The notes below the pieces were generated by a model. It worked only from the letters and a program-made list of their open reading frames with translations, had not been told where the DNA came from and ran no database searches. From contig MTSL01000072.1 of the NCBI GenBank assembly GCA_002794465.1, positions 32,052-96,051 of the forward strand: a stretch of 64,000 bases of DNA, written 5' to 3'. A program made the translations under genes and the position numbers. Shown here one piece after another: positions 52,413 through 63,299 of the stretch; within the stretch, counting starts at the first letter, position 1; every line of letters starts with the position of its first letter. This DNA comes from Paramicrosporidium saccamoebae. Lineage: Eukaryota; Rozellomycota.

Positions 52413-54638
52413 TTCGATGAGCTGCTGGCGGCATTTCTTCATGACCCGTTGAATAGTGTCCAACGCCGGGTTGATTTGATGGAGACTTTGTCGGAGGATC
52501 AAAGGAAGCAGCTGCCCCTCTTGGCAATGCTGTATTTGCAGGAGCGTCTATTGGATAGTTTAGTAGCAAGGTCCGAAATTGAATCACTTTTAAAGTCAGT
52601 TCTGCAGTTGCACCCAGACAGTAAAGTTTTACACAAGGCATGCAATGGGACACTTGATTATTTAGAGCTGTTGGTCGTGACCATTCCCGCCTCGGGGTGT
52701 CGTAGCGTGCTCGATATTCTGTCTGGACGCATTCTTTGCCACGATGCCCTTGAAGAGTGCATTTCTGATCGACTTTACGATGACAACATGCCTGCGCTAT
52801 TCCCCCTGTGTCGCTGTCTCGAAGAAGGGGGGCCAATGGTGGCCCGTCTAATTGAGCCGATCCGGTCGATCTTGCAGTTCACCCGGCCAACAATCAAGAA
52901 AAATGCAGAGGTTGCCTTGGATGCCTATCTGCTGGTCAAAAATTACTTAGATACCTCCAAGACTACCATCCTAAATCTCCCACCACCGTCATCAATGTTG
53001 AGGCTTTATTCAGACACTGCATACGAGGCCGAGAATGTGTTTATACGCAAAACCCTTGGAAAATGCATAGGACAAAGTCTACAGCTGTGTGGAGCCGAAA
53101 AATCTCCATCAATGAACATTGTCGATTATCTTGACTTTTGTCCCAACCTTCGTGTAAAGGGGGCGGTGGGAGGAAATGTTGGTCCAAATCCCTTTAATTC
53201 CTTTGCCAAATTTGCTTCTGGGGTGTCAACTGCTTGTCGCGATTATGCGTTTTTGACCGCCGACGAGGGGGCAGCTTTGGTAAAGACTGTAAAACCGGAC
53301 ACTCTAGATGAATCGTTTTCAGGACTAATCCTTGCCCTGGGTCTCATGGGAAAGCTGTCACGCATATCGACAATGGAGACATTGGGACTGATTTCATGTG
53401 GGCACGCTCTGACTGAGGCTGCCTCGTTGTTGGCCATAGCCGCCTCACATACGTCTCAAGGCGACAGCCAGATGTACAAGGTTGCAATGATTAATATTAC
53501 CCAGCAAGACGCTGGGGTGTCCTTTCAAATCCCCCCCTCTTTGAGGGTCGTGTCTCCGCTGGCATTGGGACTGATGCAGGCCTTTAGAGGCGATCAAACG
53601 TGTAGTAATATCATGATGAGAATGATTGAAGGGAATTATACTTTGGAACCCATTTCCTTTGATGCGGGCTGTTTTGTGCTCAATTGCGGAATAGCACTAT
53701 CGTTGCTCCACAATCCCGACAGCATGCGTCGAACTGATGTATTGAGGCTTTTGAGAATTATTCGAGCTCCCCTTTCGACATACCACCCTGCTGCGCGGAC
53801 TGCGGCTCTTTTAGCTCTGGTCAATTGTCCGGCCCGTCTTGCCGTGCATGTAGATCCCGAATTAACAGAGGTACTCTCTATGGATTGTCTTCCCTTCATG
53901 GATGTCATCTTGGCAAGATACGTGCAGCAGTCTATTAACAAGAAGCCCAGTTGGGACCTGTGGACGACACTATCGGACCAGAAAGACATGGATCTTAACA
54001 AGCTATTGCTCTGTACAGCTGACATTCTGTTTATGGGAACCACCCTTACACCACTCGAAAGCACTACTCAATGGATAGCCGATTTTTTGCGTCAGCTTCG
54101 AAAACAATTTCAATCAGCAGCACTGTCGTATTCTACAAGGTATCGACGACTAGTCCTGTCCACATGTCACGATTTAATCCTGCTTGGTGGTTGTCTCTGC
54201 CATGCTGGCAGTAACGATCAGGAACTACTCCGTACGCTAAGCCACTCGTTTTGTGACAGTCTGGACTATTCTTTTGGACGAAGCATTTGCCACTCACTGG
54301 CTGCATCCTTTCTCATCATGGAGCATAGCAAGCTGGCACTCATAAAAGAGTCTCCCCCAAACCTGATCCATCTGCTTCTTTTGCCAGCGGTCCTTCCTAT
54401 GACTTCCATGGTGCCCAGTGAAGATCCTTCTGTGCATTTCAGGTTGTATTTGCCGCTCATCCTTCTCCAAGAGCTGCAAGACCGTCTCGTTAGCGATCCA
54501 CTCGACTCGTTGGAGCGGTGGCGTGGAAGGACCAACGTTTCTTGCGACGCTATGAAAGTCATTACCAACGCCATCCTGTCAACGTCTAAAGAAGCGACAA
54601 TAGATGAACTGATTCAGCTTGGACGAATACTCTACTAA
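52407..54638 (+). CDS. apc1: APC1-like anaphase-promoting complex scaffold, C-terminal half only
   Basis: 743 residues from the ATG at 52407, one exon. The protein matches the proteasome/cyclosome (PC) repeat half of APC1: GLILALGLMGKLSRI, LISCGHALTEAASLLAIAAS, FQIPPSLRVVSPLALGLMQAF, then AARTAALLALVNCPARLAVHVD, the equivalent of the conserved region after the repeats. Normal APC1 is 1500-2000 residues and starts with a WD40-like domain, which is absent. Upstream is only 278 bases of repeats, so a hidden N-terminal exon set is unlikely here. APC1 is the main scaffold of the mitotic ubiquitin ligase. Confidence 0.82.
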   Translation: MGFDELLAAFLHDPLNSVQRRVDLMETLSEDQRKQLPLLAMLYLQERLLDSLVARSEIESLLKSVLQLHPDSKVLHKACNGTLDYLELLVVTIPASGCRSVLDILSGRILCHDALEECISDRLYDDNMPALFPLCRCLEEGGPMVARLIEPIRSILQFTRPTIKKNAEVALDAYLLVKNYLDTSKTTILNLPPPSSMLRLYSDTAYEAENVFIRKTLGKCIGQSLQLCGAEKSPSMNIVDYLDFCPNLRVKGAVGGNVGPNPFNSFAKFASGVSTACRDYAFLTADEGAALVKTVKPDTLDESFSGLILALGLMGKLSRISTMETLGLISCGHALTEAASLLAIAASHTSQGDSQMYKVAMINITQQDAGVSFQIPPSLRVVSPLALGLMQAFRGDQTCSNIMMRMIEGNYTLEPISFDAGCFVLNCGIALSLLHNPDSMRRTDVLRLLRIIRAPLSTYHPAARTAALLALVNCPARLAVHVDPELTEVLSMDCLPFMDVILARYVQQSINKKPSWDLWTTLSDQKDMDLNKLLLCTADILFMGTTLTPLESTTQWIADFLRQLRKQFQSAALSYSTRYRRLVLSTCHDLILLGGCLCHAGSNDQELLRTLSHSFCDSLDYSFGRSICHSLAASFLIMEHSKLALIKESPPNLIHLLLLPAVLPMTSMVPSEDPSVHFRLYLPLILLQELQDRLVSDPLDSLERWRGRTNVSCDAMKVITNAILSTSKEATIDELIQLGRILY

Positions 54639-55014
54639 GTCTTGCACATTTACCCTATACTGTGGGGTTGGAATTACAGCTCCTGGTCCGTCATACACCT
54701 GTGATGTGATATAGCAGATTGACTAGCCGGGTGTTCAAGGACGATGGGATCTGTATCCCTATGTTTAAGGATTAGCAGTGAGCAACTCCTCTCTCCTCTC
54801 CTCTTCTCTTCTCTTCTCCCGTTCTCCCCCCGTCTCTTCCCACCTGGCGTAGTCCGTGACATCTTGCCCACTATGCGACATACCAACTCGGATCCTCTAC
54901 ATTGTAAATAATCAAAATACTATGATTATAAGCCAGTCATTATTAGGCTCCTCTTGCCTGCTTAGTTCAGTCTCCACTATCTACCCTTTTAACCATATGC
55001 CCGTTTATTCTATA
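54639..55014. other. intergenic region with a CT-rich microsatellite
   Basis: 376 bases between two convergent genes. A pyrimidine tract at about 54786-54840 is composed of CTCTCCTCTTCTCTT-type words. No gene seen. Confidence 0.7.
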
Positions 55015-55728
55015 CTAGATAATATCCCATAAATCCTCAAAGGCATGGCACACTTTTGAGCACACTGTCGCCGCTGCTAGTGGATATTCACTTACCGAGA
55101 TTTTACTCTCGGCAAACTCAAACTTGTCCTCACCATGCGCCATGGCTCCGATGAAAAAGACGATCGGCTCTTCGGGGAGTGTCTTTACCCACTCGCCAAT
55201 CTTTACCGTCTCTCCTTCTCCACTCATTGCCACCCTTTGGCACTTTACTGGAAGATGGTCGCTGATGGGATTTCTGATTACGTTGAGCAGCTTCTCGTTG
55301 CTGCCCACCGCTCTGATACTCAGTTTGTGGAGGAGCTGCACCATCAGTCCGGCAAACCGACTGAATGTTCTCGGGATGCGGGTATGTGGGTTGATCTCAA
55401 TCAGGACGCCCTTTTGGGTGTGGATATAGACCTGCAAACGACCGGCCTTGTTTAGCGGACTGTCCAGGAGTGCGAGGAGACACTGGTGGGTAATGTCGGG
55501 ACGGTAGTCTGAAAGGTCTTTGGAGTGTTTCCGGAGGACGTTCTGATGGTCGTCGCTGTTTAACAGGTGGTGGCGAGCTTCTGAGCCCTTTCCCACACGC
55601 ACAATCTCCAACGGCGCACACTCCAGTACTACTATCACACGTTGGGCTAGTTCCTTCTCCATCTTGGTCTTTGGCAACTTGGGTGCCTCGGCCGGAACCG
55701 GAATGTCCGTCTTTCCATCCGTAGTCAT
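55015..55728 (-). CDS. emg1: 18S rRNA pseudouridine N1-methyltransferase Emg1/Nep1
   Basis: 237 residues, intronless. SPOUT-family methyltransferase core: VIVVLECAPLEIVRVG, LLNSDDHQNVLRKHSKD, RPDITHQCLLALLDSPLNKAG, EINPHTRIPRTFSRF, then the SAM knot region VFFIGAMAHGEDKF and ISVSEYPLAAATVCSK, close to the EMG1 consensus to the end. It methylates a pseudouridine of 18S rRNA and helps load Rps19. Its ATG is 42 bases from the stop of ALKBH1 on the same strand. Confidence 0.96.
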   Translation of the reverse strand: MTTDGKTDIPVPAEAPKLPKTKMEKELAQRVIVVLECAPLEIVRVGKGSEARHHLLNSDDHQNVLRKHSKDLSDYRPDITHQCLLALLDSPLNKAGRLQVYIHTQKGVLIEINPHTRIPRTFSRFAGLMVQLLHKLSIRAVGSNEKLLNVIRNPISDHLPVKCQRVAMSGEGETVKIGEWVKTLPEEPIVFFIGAMAHGEDKFEFAESKISVSEYPLAAATVCSKVCHAFEDLWDII

Positions 55729-55770
55729 TCCAAGTCACGGCTTTCTGAGCCCCGGCTCCCCCTTCCCATA

Positions 55771-56790
55771 TCAGGTGTTTACTTGCCGAATATTTATGTT
55801 TATGCGAGCATCTCCGAGCAACTCTAGGGCCAGCTGCACTTTGGGGTCTTCATCCTCCATCCTGCCGCATTCTAATGGCAGAATCCTTGGTACGCCATGA
55901 TAGAAATATCTTGCTTCTCCGGCCATTATGACCACATCTCCGCCTCGTAAGAGCACTGGTAATACCTCCTCGTCCCTCCCTCGTCCGCCCACCAGGAATA
56001 TGCACGGCGCCCCCAGACTCATCGAAACTAGCGGCGCCTGCATGTTGGGTTCGGAGCGGTCAACGTGTCCCGTGAGTGTATCGCCCGGTTGGTAGAAATT
56101 TACAATGCCGGCCTCAGGTCGCGAGGGACCCAAGCCAGCAGATTGTGTTAAGGCGGAGGAGTAAGCGGCGAGGGTGGGAGGAAATGGAACAGGTGAACGG
56201 GAAAAGTCGTATTCCTTACTAGTCCAGTCGTACTGGTAGCCCAAGGTCACCCACCTGATCCGTCTCATTAGCGACTTTATTCCGTCACGATCCAGAATCT
56301 GTTCCATGGGCAACGCTTGTGTCTGAACACTGTCATCGGGATGCACTTTTCTCTTAATCTGCAAAATCTCATTGTTCTCAAAATATGCCCATAGGCCTTT
56401 CTCAGGAATGTGATAATGGGCGTCCAGATTGGTCAAATTCGGTGGTGCCATGTAGCTAGACATTGCCTTGGTAATCCAATACTTTTGCTGTTGTTCATCT
56501 AGGGCACTTGGAATAAAGAACAATCCTTCTTTTCCCTCCACTCCCCACATCCAAGAACCGTCTCCTTCCAGTTTGCAGATTTGCTTCGCTCGAGGATGTT
56601 TGTTGGTGGCCCGCAGGTCCAAGACACCCTCCATATCCGGGACCCTTTTCTTGAACCTTCTCTCAGCCTCTCTGAACTTTGTTACATTTATCGGCATCCT
56701 TCCCTGCTCTCCCTTTTGCCTTTCGTAGAAACCATCGTCCTCTCGAGTTTCCTCGGGACCATAAACCCGGATGCGCGTATGGCGATCCAT
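55771..56790 (-). CDS. alkbh1: AlkB-type dioxygenase ALKBH1
   Basis: 339 residues, intronless, ATG at 56790. The 2-oxoglutarate/Fe(II) fold shows the ligands HVDRSE (His, Asp) and YHGVPR (His), the 2OG-binding Arg in RININIRQ, and the ALKBH1-typical EAGIVNFYQPGDTLTGHVD and WVTLGYQYDW. ALKBH1 acts on tRNA (m1A, mitochondrial tRNA-Met f5C) and possibly DNA. The start is separated from the divergent Med6 start by eight bases. Confidence 0.94.
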   Translation of the reverse strand: MDRHTRIRVYGPEETREDDGFYERQKGEQGRMPINVTKFREAERRFKKRVPDMEGVLDLRATNKHPRAKQICKLEGDGSWMWGVEGKEGLFFIPSALDEQQQKYWITKAMSSYMAPPNLTNLDAHYHIPEKGLWAYFENNEILQIKRKVHPDDSVQTQALPMEQILDRDGIKSLMRRIRWVTLGYQYDWTSKEYDFSRSPVPFPPTLAAYSSALTQSAGLGPSRPEAGIVNFYQPGDTLTGHVDRSEPNMQAPLVSMSLGAPCIFLVGGRGRDEEVLPVLLRGGDVVIMAGEARYFYHGVPRILPLECGRMEDEDPKVQLALELLGDARININIRQVNT

Positions 56791-56798
56791 CCCCCGGC

Positions 56799-57326
56799 AT
56801 GGAGGAGCTCGCCTACGTGTGCTTCCGCGATGTCGCCTGGTTACAAGCCTATCCTCTCACTGAGGCCTCTGTGCTCGATTACTTTTCACTGTCGCAATTT
56901 TACGAGAGGACCTGTAACAATGAAGTGCTGAAAATGCAGGCACGCTATACAGACAATGCAGCGTTACTCTCTCAGCTCCACAAAATGACGGGTACCGAGT
57001 TTGCAGTGGTCCGGAGTACACCTCCAAAGCTATTTGTCATTGCCAAGCAACAGCGCCATTCGTCTGACAAGGTGTCTGTCCTCAGTGTGTATTATATCCT
57101 CAATGGCTCCATCTTTATGGCGCCCAGCCTTTACGCCGTCGTGGGTAATCGCATTACTGCCAGCCTGCACCATCTCGGAGAGGCCATAGATTATGCAAAA
57201 GGCTTTCTTTCCTTTGATGCGGCGGCATGTCAATATGTCCTACCAACAACACAGGCTGATTCGGTGATGACGGAGGAAGACCTTCGATTAGATCGACTAG
57301 TGATGGAAGCTGTTGCTGAGGAGTAG
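56799..57326 (+). CDS. med6: Mediator subunit Med6
   Basis: 175 residues, ATG at 56799. Begins MEELAYVCFRDVAWLQAYPL and continues VLDYFSLSQFYERTCNNEVLKMQ, the Med6 signature, then FAVVRSTPPKLFVIAKQ and SVYYILNGSIFMAPSLYAVVG. Med6 belongs to the Mediator head. The promoter must overlap the coding sequence of ALKBH1, because only eight bases separate the two start codons. Confidence 0.95.
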   Translation: MEELAYVCFRDVAWLQAYPLTEASVLDYFSLSQFYERTCNNEVLKMQARYTDNAALLSQLHKMTGTEFAVVRSTPPKLFVIAKQQRHSSDKVSVLSVYYILNGSIFMAPSLYAVVGNRITASLHHLGEAIDYAKGFLSFDAAACQYVLPTTQADSVMTEEDLRLDRLVMEAVAEE

Positions 57327-57329
57327 AGT

Positions 57330-57515
57330 GATGGTCAATTCCGTCATTAAGAGCCGAAACGAATGGTCGGGGATTCAGTCATTGAGAGCCAAGGACGAGT
57401 GTAGGGTTGAGCTCGTCATTAGGAACTAAAGGCGAGTGTAGTGTTGAGCTCGGTTAGTAATAACTAAAGACGAATGCCTTGTGCAATTCAGTTATTGATA
57501 ATCGACAGCAGTTGT
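57330..57515. repeat. 37-bp degenerate tandem repeat, about five copies
   Basis: Units begin GTCATTAAGAGCC, GTCATTGAGAGCC, GTCATTAGGAACT, GTTAGTAATAACT and GTTATTGATAATC, spaced 35-38 bases, each with an ACGAGTGTAG-type middle. Lies between the Med6 stop and the Prp5 3' end. Confidence 0.82.
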
Positions 57516-57562
57516 ACAATAAATTTAGTCGCTCAATGCTGGCTAGGCAGCGGGCCAATTTA

Positions 57563-59919
57563 TTAGGTCAAGCCATAGCGGATGGCATCCAGTGTTCCTC
57601 CTTGAGCCGATTCAGTCATGGCCTCGAATAGATTCCTTCGAATCTCCTTCAAGGCCTTCTCCACTGCAACCTCGGCTTCTGCGTCAATTCTAATGTAGAG
57701 ACGTCTCTGTCCATCCTTTAACAATTTCCCTTGCGGCATAAACTCGCCCTTGACGGAAAGAATGGCGCCTGCAAAGTCCATAATGACACTTAATGTGTCT
57801 TTGTGAGTGACTTTGTAGCGCGCAGCCTGTGGGTAATCATTGACATCAAACTCGGCAAAGTACGACTTGGGCACTGGTGCGCCGCCGGCAGTGGCTGGAC
57901 GATCGTATATGGCCATCACCTCGCCAGAGAGGCTGGTAGATGACTTGTACCGTGCATTTAGCGTGGCCAGCGGATCAAGCTTTTCTTCCTCATCACCACC
58001 AACCTGGGTGACTTTTTCGTTGATTTGCCGAAGGGCTGCCATCAGTTCCGGCGTCAAGCCAGCGCCAACATTGCGGTTCACAATCTTTGCACTGGTCCCT
58101 TCTGTGCGTGCCTTTTTGCGATCTACTCCTGTTGCTGCGGCCAGTACCTCTTCCTCTTCATCACTGGACAGCTCCTGATCTCCACCCATCAGCATCTTTT
58201 GCGTCTTTTTCATCCGCTCGTGTTCTTCGTCAATCCGTTCCAGTCCCTTTCCTCCAAAGCCGCTTCCCACTGTTTGCACTTGGCCAGCCTTGAGTTTCTC
58301 CAGGAAGCCATCTACAAGTCTCTGAAGCGTACTCGGTACATGGGCATTGCTTGCTTTGAGGGCCTTTACAATCTCCGGGGCATATCTCTCCTGGTCAGGA
58401 GATATGAACGTGATGGCAGTTCCTTTATTCCCCGCCCTTCCTGTCCGTCCCACCCGATGTACATAGTCTTCCATGTGGTTGGGACATTCATAATTGATCA
58501 CTAGCTTTAAATCCTTTACATCAAGTCCGCGTGCCGCAACCGAGGTAGCAATCAAAATCGGAATGATCCCGGACTTGAAGTCTGAAATGGCGCAATCACG
58601 ATCAGCTTGATCCTTGCCTCCGTGCAGACTGTTGCAGTGGTATCCACGACGTATCAAGTCTTTTAATAAACTGTCCGTAGCATCTTGGCGATCCACAAAA
58701 ATGAGAATTCGATTGGACTTTGTCTCGTACCATCGACCGAGAACATCTAACAATTTCAAAAACTTGCTCTCCTCATCAACAACCTCGACAAGTTGCTCAA
58801 TATCTGAAGACACTGTGCTCCTCAGTCCAACCACAATCTCTAGCGGCTTTACTAGAATCTTTCTGGCCAGTGCTTCCATTGTCTGAGGAAATGTGGCGGA
58901 AAATAGGACGGCCTGTTTATCAGGCCTAATGTTAGCCACAATCTTTAGTACCTGCGGGCCAAAGCCCATATCAAACATGCGATCCGCCTCATCAAGGACA
59001 AGGTAGGTGATGCGTTTCAAATTAGTCACTCGGCCTGAATTTGCCAGTAAGAGGTCAATGAATCTGCCTGGTGTACAAATTATAATTTCGGCCCCGCGTT
59101 TTAAATCTGCAATTTGATCCTTGATGGGCGCGCCGCCATATGCACAGACGACACGCAGCCCAAGTGCATTTGTGAATTTGCGGCATTCACTATATGTCTG
59201 CATTGCAAGTTCACGAGTCGGTGTCATTATGAGCCCAATTGGGCCGTCATTCATGGACAGTGCAGATTGATCAAGTACATGCCTGATCATGGGCAGCAAG
59301 AAGGCAATAGTCTTTCCGCTCCCAGTTCTAGCAATGCCAATGACGTCTCGTCCACTCATAATGGCCGGAATGGCTTGGGCTTGGATGGGAGTGGGCTTTT
59401 CATAGCCGCATTTCTTAATAATATCCAGCCTAAATGAATGAGCAAAAGGCCATTTTCTTACACTCGCTGGTTCAGTCCACAATGGGTCCATTTCCTAATG
59501 GGACGAGGACATTTCAGTCCGCGGATTTTTATTCCGTCCAATTCGTTCCGGTAAGAAATAACTTCTTCCTCTGTCATCCTCGTAACCTCTGCTGACTCCA
59601 CATAGAAATCCTTTCGGAATGGCTGATACTTGACACCCTCATGATCCACCTGGTTTATATCCTTCTTCTTTGCCTTTTTCTGTGCTAACCTAAAAGCATG
59701 AGAATTTACAGTCTGGATGTACGCCAGCATTTCCTCGACGCTCAGGTTCTTTAGCATTTCACTGTCCACTTGCACATCGTCTTCACTCTCACTGACCTCC
59801 TCCTCATCGCGACTGACAATAGGCAAATCATTCGTATTCTTACCAGCAGTTCCCAGCAGCGCAACCTCTTGGTCGATTCCGGCCATATACGCGTCCAACG
59901 GATCCACCTCGTCTGCCAT
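57563..59919 (-). CDS. prp5: DEAD-box spliceosomal ATPase Prp5 (DDX46)
   Basis: Exons 59919-59462 and 59429-57563 (32-nt intron); 774 residues. The N-terminus has the conserved DPLDAYM motif, and YQPFRKDFYVE, VISYRNELDGIKIRG, CPRPIRKWTHCG lead over the intron to GYEKPTPIQAQAIPAIMSGRD. Helicase motifs: ARTGSGKT, PTRELAMQ, DEADRMFDMGF, SAT, ARGLD, HRVGRTGRAG. The C-terminal region includes the Prp5/DDX42-type domain. Prp5 remodels U2 snRNP at branch-site recognition, which is notable in a genome with 30-nt introns. The stop codon overlaps AATAAA. Confidence 0.95.
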
Positions 59920-60188
59920 TACGATTAAATAATTATTGAGCGAAAGTGGTTAAGAAGGAGTATTAGAGAGAGTATGAAGAAGAGTATTAGAGAGTATACC
60001 CTATCGCTATATCACCATGTCATCATGTCAACACATCAGCTTATAATAATACCTGCGGGCCAAAGATAGAGAAATTTTACTTCAAAGCCCTCGGTAATAG
60101 GTATGTATTGCAAATCTTACACGAATCAAATCGCACGGATCGGATTGTGCGCAGGTTAAATCTCAAACAGATTAAACCTCAATTTTAT

Positions 60189-60924
60189 TCAAAAAAAATC
60201 TTCCTCAAATTTCTTGGGATCGACGGGGCCGGTGCGCTTGTTTGTGGACATGTTAGAGTCGGAAAAGACAGTTTTGTAGCTTTGAAGTTCATCTTGTTCA
60301 GCCTTACGACGACGGTCCTGATCTTCCATTGCCTTACGACGGCTCTCCTCATCTTTGCGGCGTTTCTTTTCGGCAGCTATGCGTGCAGACTTTTCAGCAT
60401 CATAGTCAATTTTCTTGTCTTCTTTGGTTTTGTTCAGACGATTCACAATTTCATTAATGCGCCGTTCCACCTTTGTATAACGCAGCTACAAGATTATGAA
60501 TCGAGTTAGCACGTACAAGTTTGTTGTTGAAGAATGCAACCTGACCGACATCAAAGCCATTCTCCTTGCGGAGGTTGCTAGCTGGCGTGTAGACAACCTT
60601 GACGCCATTATTCTTGTTTCCCTCAATGCTGTTTGCCTTTACCAGCTGCGCACAGTCGATGAGCACATCCTCAGGGATAGTGTCGAGTGTCCAACCACTC
60701 TGGGGCTTTAGATATACGTGAGCAGAGCTAAGGTCGTCGACATGGAACCTAGGATTACTTCACAAAGCATTGTATATACCAAAAATCTTCCGCTTCAGCG
60801 TACTTGATAAGATCCTCGTCTAGTGATTAGAGCAATGATTGCGGGCTGTACTCTCATACTTGTCCCTTCCCACGTATATTTTGGCTGGAGGGTTGCAAAC
60901 AGAACTAGAAAAGAAAAAGACCAT
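60189..60924 (-). CDS. ccdc25: CCDC25 homologue (NFACT-R domain protein)
   Basis: Exons 60924-60852, 60819-60780, 60748-60517 and 60485-60189 (introns 32, 31, 31 nt); 213 residues against 208 in human. Joined: [42 protein letters not shown] (over two introns), DCAQLVKANSIEG, VVYTPASNLRK, DVGQVAFF, then a Lys/Glu-rich coiled coil starting KVERRINEIVNRLNKTK. The NFACT-R domain is shared with the Rqc2/NEMF family; the protein's role in fungi is poorly known. ATTGG sits three bases before the ATG. Confidence 0.95.
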
Positions 60925-61031
60925 GGTCCAATCGCGGTAACCCTTGTCCCGACGGATAAATATGAAGCATGACATATGGATCAGACCCGTTCTGTAAGAG
61001 ATAAATAAAGAAATGGCATGAATAATGCTGC

Positions 61032-62917
61032 ATGGATGAGACTAATTTTATTCCTCCGCCAACAATAGCAACCGTGTCTCGCAAGCGTCCAGTGCTAGAC
61101 CCGCCCAGCAGTCTTCACTCAATTCCCAACAACGAGCCGATAGCATCCAATGTGACTTTCATAAAGTCAGTGAACATGCCAGTGGAAGCCACCCAGTCTC
61201 CTCTGGAATCATCTATGAGTCGACGGCCTAATGGAATGGCGCCTCCACCACCACCACCAACAGAACAGGAAACATCCATATTCTGTGATGACGAACTACG
61301 CCAAATGGAGCGCCTGGTGATGGACTTTCGAGGTCGCTATCTAAATCTAGCAGGGAGCTATCGCTCAATGCAGCAGGAATTTGGGACATGCCGCTCCCAG
61401 CTGTCAGTGGTAGAGCATGGTTGGGAGACGGAGCGTGGATCAGTGCAAAGAGCTCATGCAATTTCACAAGAGATTCACAAACGCATAGGGACTCTTTGGG
61501 AAAGGTAACCATTCGACGTTTCCGTTAATCTAGACTCGAAAAAATGTCCTCGTATAAAGAATTGATCTCAGAAAAGGGTCGGAATATTCAGGATCTGGTT
61601 GAATCATTACAAGAGGTCAAGCTACGCATGGCAGAACGAGTTGGCCAACTGGAGGAAAAATTGACAGAAACTGAAAAATCAAAGACAGAACTGGAAGAGC
61701 GAATAAACTCTTGCAGCACTGCACATGAGCAAACTGTAGGAATACTTGATGCACAGTTGCAAGACTTTAAAAAAGCTGTCCTTCAGCTCGAAGACGAGAA
61801 GCACCAGTTACATAGCCGGATCAGCTTGATTAATGAGGAATTGTCCGGGTGCAAAGAACGGAATGAAGAGCTTTGTATCGAATTGAACAGCAAATCTGAA
61901 GAATCTGGTACAAGTGGGCTTGATAACTATTATACCTCTAGGACGAATGAAGGAAGAGTTTCAGGAAAAGATAAAGGCAGTATTTGCCAAAGTGTCGAGT
62001 GCGCTACAGTGCAAAGCCTCTAACAGCCTGGGAGACTATAGCCAGCCTGCTCTTGTCATTGCATTAACCGAAATCCTTCAGGAACACGAGGCAAGTGTAA
62101 AGTTGGCTCGTGATGAATTGTGTGAAAAGTCAACTGCAATGGAATCTGCCCTGAAGGAACAATTGTCGGGACTCTGTACGCTGGTACGCCCAACATTCAT
62201 CTGTCACCTGTAGTTGGAGAGTAAGGAAAAAAGATTGGAAAAACTCGAACCACTCCTCGTAGAACTAGAAATGGACAAGGATTCAAAGAATGGCTTGATC
62301 AAGAAGCTCGAAAAGCGTATCACGGAGCAACAAATGGAATCTGGAGCCAGCGCAGCTAAACTGGCCGATCTTCAAAAACTCCGGCTCCGTGCGGGCCTCC
62401 TGGACGACGCTATGAATCACGAGGCAAGTGAGATGGATTATGAAGATATAAAGTCTATTCTGAATGTAAGAAAATTTATTGACCTTGTGATCTTAGGAAC
62501 GATTGAGTCATGACAAATGTAATGTTGAAGTGTGTCAATTAAAGATGCGCTTGGACGAAGTTCTTAGAGCCAAAGATCAACTGCAAGAACAATATCAGCG
62601 ACACTGCAAAGACTCTGAAGAGCGGGAGAAGAAGCTTCATGAGAAAATTTCGTCGCTCACAAGCGTGCCAGTCGTTCGCAAAGAAAAGGACAAGGCTGTC
62701 GAGGGGCTGATCGAATTGATTGAAAAGGATACACAGGAGCTCTTGGTACCTTCACATACTGTCCTCTTATGCTTGGTAGAGTATTCCACGTCCTGCAACC
62801 GTAGGTGCGACTCGTAATACTCGCTCTCGAGCAAAGCCTTCCAACCGATACAGAAAGAAATCACCTTTATCGAACCACTCTGAAATGGACTTGTGGGCGG
62901 TATTTACCAAAAAATAA
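61032..62917 (+). CDS. long coiled-coil protein, six exons, unrecognised
   Basis: Exons 61032-61504, 61534-61907, 61942-62183, 62214-62465, 62497-62745 and 62780-62917; introns 29, 34, 30, 31 and 34 nt; 575 residues. The N-terminal 90 residues are Pro/Ser-rich (poly-Pro near 70), then heptad-rich coiled coil continues almost unbroken from about 90 to 525 (for example EVKLRMAERVGQLEEKLTET, LEKLEPLLVELEMD). The last 45 residues are basic (TRNTRSRAKPSNRYRKK). A structural, centrosomal or kinetochore role is possible but not shown. The stop codon lies within AATAAA. All junctions keep phase and coiled-coil register. Confidence 0.82.
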
Positions 62918-63299
62918 ACTCGAATCACCAAAGCCCAAGCCTTGGTCTAATCAAACTTGAGATAGGTTAGTACCACAAATATTTTAGAGCACTGCGCGGG
63001 TATAATGTGGACGCTGTGTAAAGTCTTTATTGATACTGCTATCTAAGGATGATCCGTGAGCTTAGGACGTGTTACTAAAAATGAAAATGTCACAACAGCG
63101 TCTGATCAGCCAATCACAACCGCAAAATCGTAACCCTTATTAGGAAACAGTCTGGGTGGCGTTGCTTGGCCATTGTTATATTCCAAACAAACTTCCCATA
63201 GACGCTGGGGGGAAGTTGATTGAGGAATAGAACAAGCTCGTTGGATCAATTACTTTTGATTTAGATTCGCATAAATTCGCACATTGACTATAGGAAGCC
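62918..63299. other. intergenic region upstream of the subtilase
   Basis: 382 bases, with CCAATCAC at about 63111 and ATTGAGG-type words. No gene or repeat array recognised; presumed promoter of the protease gene. Confidence 0.5.

Noticed and set aside
58949-60065. Identical 16-mer TACCTGCGGGCCAAAG in Prp5 and at 60050-60065
   Set aside because: A single 16-base match is expected about once by chance in a window of this size and no flanking similarity exists.
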